The notes beneath the pieces are model-generated. The model ran no database searches, was not told where the DNA came from, and saw only the letters and a list, made by a program, of their open reading frames with translations. From Xiphophorus maculatus (Eukaryota; Chordata; Actinopteri; Cyprinodontiformes; Poeciliidae), in the NCBI RefSeq assembly GCF_002775205.1, contig NC_036457.1, positions 11,198,996-11,262,995 of the forward strand: a stretch of DNA of 64,000 nt, written 5' to 3'. Each line of letters begins with the position of its first letter. Within the stretch, counting starts at the first letter, position 1. A program made the position numbers and the translations under genes. Below are positions 61,301-64,000 of the stretch, one piece after another.

Positions 61301-61812
61301 AACAATCAATACAGTAATGTAGGCTGGCCATTATTTGAAGAATTTCCCCACCAGATCCAACTAATTTAGATGTGTTCAAGTGGCCTCTTAACTTATTTCA
61401 GGTGGTTTTGTGGTGAAGGTTGTAGGAAAGAAGTTTAGGATTTTTAATATTTGTTGACAAAAAAAAAACATTTCTAGAGTTTTTTTTACTGAAAACTCTA
61501 GACGTTTTCTAGTTTTCTAAAACTCTAGAAGTTCTTTACTGCATTTGAAAAACATGAAGCGTACCCTCACGATTATGAAAAATGTTATTGATGCCTCTGT
61601 AAAAACTAATTAATTTTATACAACAGTTGAGTAAACCTATTTTTAGTCAATGTGTGTATTGTGATTACCTTCTTTCCTGGTTACCTGGCCTTCTCACATT
61701 CTCCTTGTTGACTGTTCCTCAGGACTTTGGCCACCCGTGCACCGCCAATGATCCGGACAGCTGCCTGATGCCCATTTCTCCGCAGCACTTTATTGACCTC
61801 TTCAAATTTTAA
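52326..61812 (+). CDS. fbxo25: F-box only protein 25
   Basis: FBXO25 is the substrate-recognition subunit of an SCF (SKP1-CUL1-F-box) ubiquitin ligase, mainly nuclear, and is a paralogue of the muscle atrophy factor FBXO32. Coding exons are 52326-52453, 56087-56190, 56885-56934, 57051-57143, 57232-57325, 58173-58357, 58525-58707, 59019-59162, 60702-60728 and 61723-61812. All are GT-AG and in frame, giving 365 aa. The N-terminus [15 protein letters not shown] and the C-terminus [11 protein letters not shown] are family hallmarks. A basic nuclear-localisation-like TKRKKE lies near residue 66. The F-box-like region spans about 222-275 ([18 protein letters not shown] to [10 protein letters not shown]), followed by [20 protein letters not shown]. 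The 27-nt exon DRHVALFLK and overall identity favour FBXO25 over FBXO32. Confidence 0.96.
54632..54780. repeat. dispersed fish repeat fragment
   Basis: ATCCATCCATTGTCTTCCCA and GGCTGGTGTCTATGTCCAGC plus AGTCTTTGAGGGAGAGGTGA match a very common fish repeat tail (GCTGGTGTCTATCTCCAGCAG type, recalled). It is in the first large coding intron of fbxo25. Confidence 0.6.
58819..58838 (+). promoter_or_regulatory. CTCF-like motif in fbxo25 intron
   Basis: GCCACTAGAGGGCAGTGCTG fits the vertebrate CTCF core (CCASYAGRKGGCRS) at nearly every position. It is not in an obvious repeat. Binding is inferred. Confidence 0.5.
60702..60728 (+). CDS. fbxo25: fbxo25 27-nt microexon
   Basis: Nine codons, DRHVALFLK, are flanked by CTTAAG acceptor and GTACTC donor. 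They correspond to DYHLALLFK in human FBXO25 and have no counterpart in FBXO32. Being a multiple of three, the exon can be skipped without a frameshift. Confidence 0.88.
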
Positions 61813-61896
61813 ACCTTCCACGTTGTTCTCCGACACAACGTCCGTTACTCTCTTTGAGTGTGTTTTTTTTTTAAACACCTCGTTGTTGTTTACCCA

Positions 61897-61902
61897 AATA
61901 AA
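61897..61902 (+). promoter_or_regulatory. fbxo25: fbxo25 proximal polyadenylation signal
   Basis: AATAAA lies 85 bases after the stop codon. A second candidate, ATTAAA near 62551 followed by TTGTTTTTC, could mark a longer 3' UTR. Confidence 0.5.
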
Positions 61903-62599
61903 GAAAGGGCTTAAGTTGTATGAAAATAAAACAAAAATTTCAACGCACAAGTATTTCCAAACATAGAAAGGATACAAGTGTGTGTTATTTTTTTGTTTGT
62001 TTGTTAGTTCAAAACCTTAAAATATATTTCATGTTTCAGCACAGGTGTTGGTTTCAAAGACAGAAAAAGGCTTCTCTCTATAGAGGGAATTACATTATGT
62101 AAATATATAAAAGGAAAAAAATATAATGAAGGAATTTCTTGTGTAAAACATGTTTCAGCCTGATGTTGGTAGCTTAATATTAATTGATTGGATGTGTAAA
62201 GATTTACAGAGCGCTAAAAGAAAAAAAATATCTGGTATTTATTCAGTGAGGTGTAATTGCATCCTGATCTGTTTGTTTCTAGTGGCATTTTTATACAATA
62301 ACAGCTCGTTTGTCATGTTTGACTCCGTTTACAAACCGTCTGTCCTTTGTTAGTCAATGTAAGCTGTGTTGAGTGTGCACGTTTTCTACCGCTGTTAGGC
62401 ATCTGATGTGGCAAACCGAAAAATATAAATGACTGTTTTAAGAGGGAAAAGACTTTTGTAATTCTCTTCCAACTTTTGTAACTTCCCTTTACCAATCCAT
62501 ACTGTTGAAGGTACTGTTGTGATTTTTACAGTGTGGCAACTAGATATGAATTAAAGTTATTTCTAAAAACTGCTTGTTTTTCTATTTTTCCTTCTTTTG

Positions 62600-64000
62600 G
62601 TTAGGTTTGATGCAGATGTACTGAGGTTTTATAGTTCAGATTAATCTTTAATTGATTTTGACAAAAGCATACATGGCATGGACTGGTGATGGAAGTTGTG
62701 TGTACTTTTTTACATGTGGAAAGCTTAAAAAAACTTTTTCTAGCACTTTTACTGAATATATACTGTAGGCATCACAGGGAGTGCTGTGTATTATACCTAA
62801 ATTTAAAGCAACTAAATTGTTTAAACATCTTAAGAGAAGAATAAAATATATGAATGAAATTAATCCTTCTGAACTTACGTTTTCTCCCACATTTGTCCTT
62901 GAAGTCAGTCCATTGTGTTGAAATTCAAAGCAAATCTATATTTATATTCTATGTAAGCACGCAGTAAAGTCGAATTAATGTCAGTTTGCATTTTAACTTA
63001 GTTGAGCTTTGTATATTTTCCCATTGATTCAAGTAAAATATGGCACTATTCTTTACTCAATTGTGGGATCAAGTGTGGAGATTTACCAAATTTGCAATAC
63101 TTAACTGTTCTTTTTATTAAGGACTGAAAGAATGTTCTATGATCATTTTAACACAGCACCAACCTCCACAATTATAATTTGAATACATGTAGAAAGCCTT
63201 AAAGAAGCAAAACCTTCAATAAACAATAAAGGACACTAGGAAGGAAAGAACAGAGACACGAGGTCATAAGTCCACCAAATGAATGAAGGATAGAAGTGAG
63301 AGATGGGTAAGAAAGGAATATGAGCAAAAGAGGGAAGAAAGAGTATATGATGAAGAAATAAAGGAATGACACAAGGAGGAAAGAACAACTTTATCCATAC
63401 TGTGAGGGAACATTGTGTAATCAATAGTGGTGTGACCTCTACCTCTAATACAGCTCCAGAACTTGAGATGAGAAAACATATTCAACCACCTTTGACATAG
63501 TTGATTTGCTTAACTTCAAAGACACACACACACACTGTTGTTTCAAAATATGTTTTTTTTATGATTGCACAACCCATTTCTGAGCTTTTAAATTAAGGCT
63601 TCAGACAGTTTCAGGGTGCCGCATTTGTAAAGAAAGGATGTAAAAACTAGCTACATAAACTCTCAGTAGTACAACAAGCTTGCATAATATTTGATTGTCT
63701 CGTTGGAGCGAGAAAAGATCTTCTCGCCCGTTGGCAAAAATTGCGCATTCCAGAAAAGAAAACGGAAATTTTACAGTATATGAAGGCTTTCATTTCAACA
63801 GATTTAGCATTTGACAGTGATTCACAAACAAAAGTCTTTAAAAAAAAAAACTCATTTCCTTCAAACCTAAAAACCTTACATGTAATATTTAAGGATTAGA
63901 GTAGCTTCCTGGCAATATGATGCCATTAACAACAGATTGCTAGCTAAGTTGGAGCCCTAGTTGGAGGTTTTTTTTTTTTGTTTTGTTTTTTTGCTGTAAC
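62600..64000. other. region downstream of fbxo25, no gene seen
   Basis: I see no exon, tRNA or recognisable repeat. There is purine-rich AAGGAA-type sequence at 63236-63390, a short CA run near 63522-63534 and poly-A or poly-T runs at 63839-63850 and 63966-63992. Confidence 0.5.

Noticed and set aside
61681-61977. 98-codon minus-strand frame over the last fbxo25 exon
   Set aside because: It is the antisense of the confirmed terminal exon and 3' UTR.
1-64000. CRISPR arrays, operons, riboswitches, phage or plasmid features
   Set aside because: No regularly spaced short repeats of that kind, no bacterial gene density or ribosome binding sites; the introns and elements show a vertebrate genome.

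Overview
The window is vertebrate genomic DNA, almost certainly from a teleost fish. It is AT-rich, its genes are split by GT-AG introns, and it carries many old Tc1/mariner copies, an L1-type LINE, hAT and piggyBac-like non-autonomous elements and tRNA-derived SINEs whose sequences resemble families I know from teleosts. The exact species cannot be read from the sequence; a cyprinodontiform is a guess only.

Four protein-coding genes can be assembled exon by exon, all in frame. They are alkal2 (+ strand, about 9.45-15.0 kb, 149 aa, secreted ligand of ALK/LTK receptors), acp1 (- strand, 37.16-26.15 kb, 158 aa, low-molecular-weight protein tyrosine phosphatase with two alternative third exons), fam110c (+ strand, 46.475-47.494 kb, 339 aa in one coding exon) and fbxo25 (+ strand, about 50.9-61.9 kb, 365 aa, F-box protein). 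In human, ALKAL2, ACP1, SH3YL1 and FAM110C are neighbours on 2p25.3. The order and orientation here match, except that no sh3yl1 exon was seen between acp1 and fam110c. FBXO25 is on a different human chromosome (8p23.3).

Layout: 1-9.4 kb is gene-free, with Tc1 scraps and a tetranucleotide microsatellite. 9.4-15 kb is alkal2, with a hAT-like remnant in its third intron. 15-17 kb holds a Tc1 end fragment and an old SINE. 17.15-22.87 kb is a nearly complete antisense L1-type LINE with frameshifted ORF2 and a 356-bp TTAA-flanked MITE between its two ORFs. 23.1-25.1 kb is a decayed Tc1 copy split by a 743-bp foldback element. 26.1-37.2 kb is acp1, 37.2-46.1 kb is repeat-bearing intergenic DNA, 46.4-47.9 kb is fam110c, 47.9-50.7 kb contains another Tc1 fossil, 50.8-61.9 kb is fbxo25, and 62-64 kb shows nothing recognisable.

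The genes do not form a pathway; they are a conserved linkage block. The most interesting signals are the mutually exclusive acp1 exons only 65 bp apart, a 27-nt microexon in fbxo25, the nested foldback and MITE insertions, and the missing sh3yl1. I found no clearly new cellular system. The best candidate for an undescribed element is the foldback transposon at 23263-24005.
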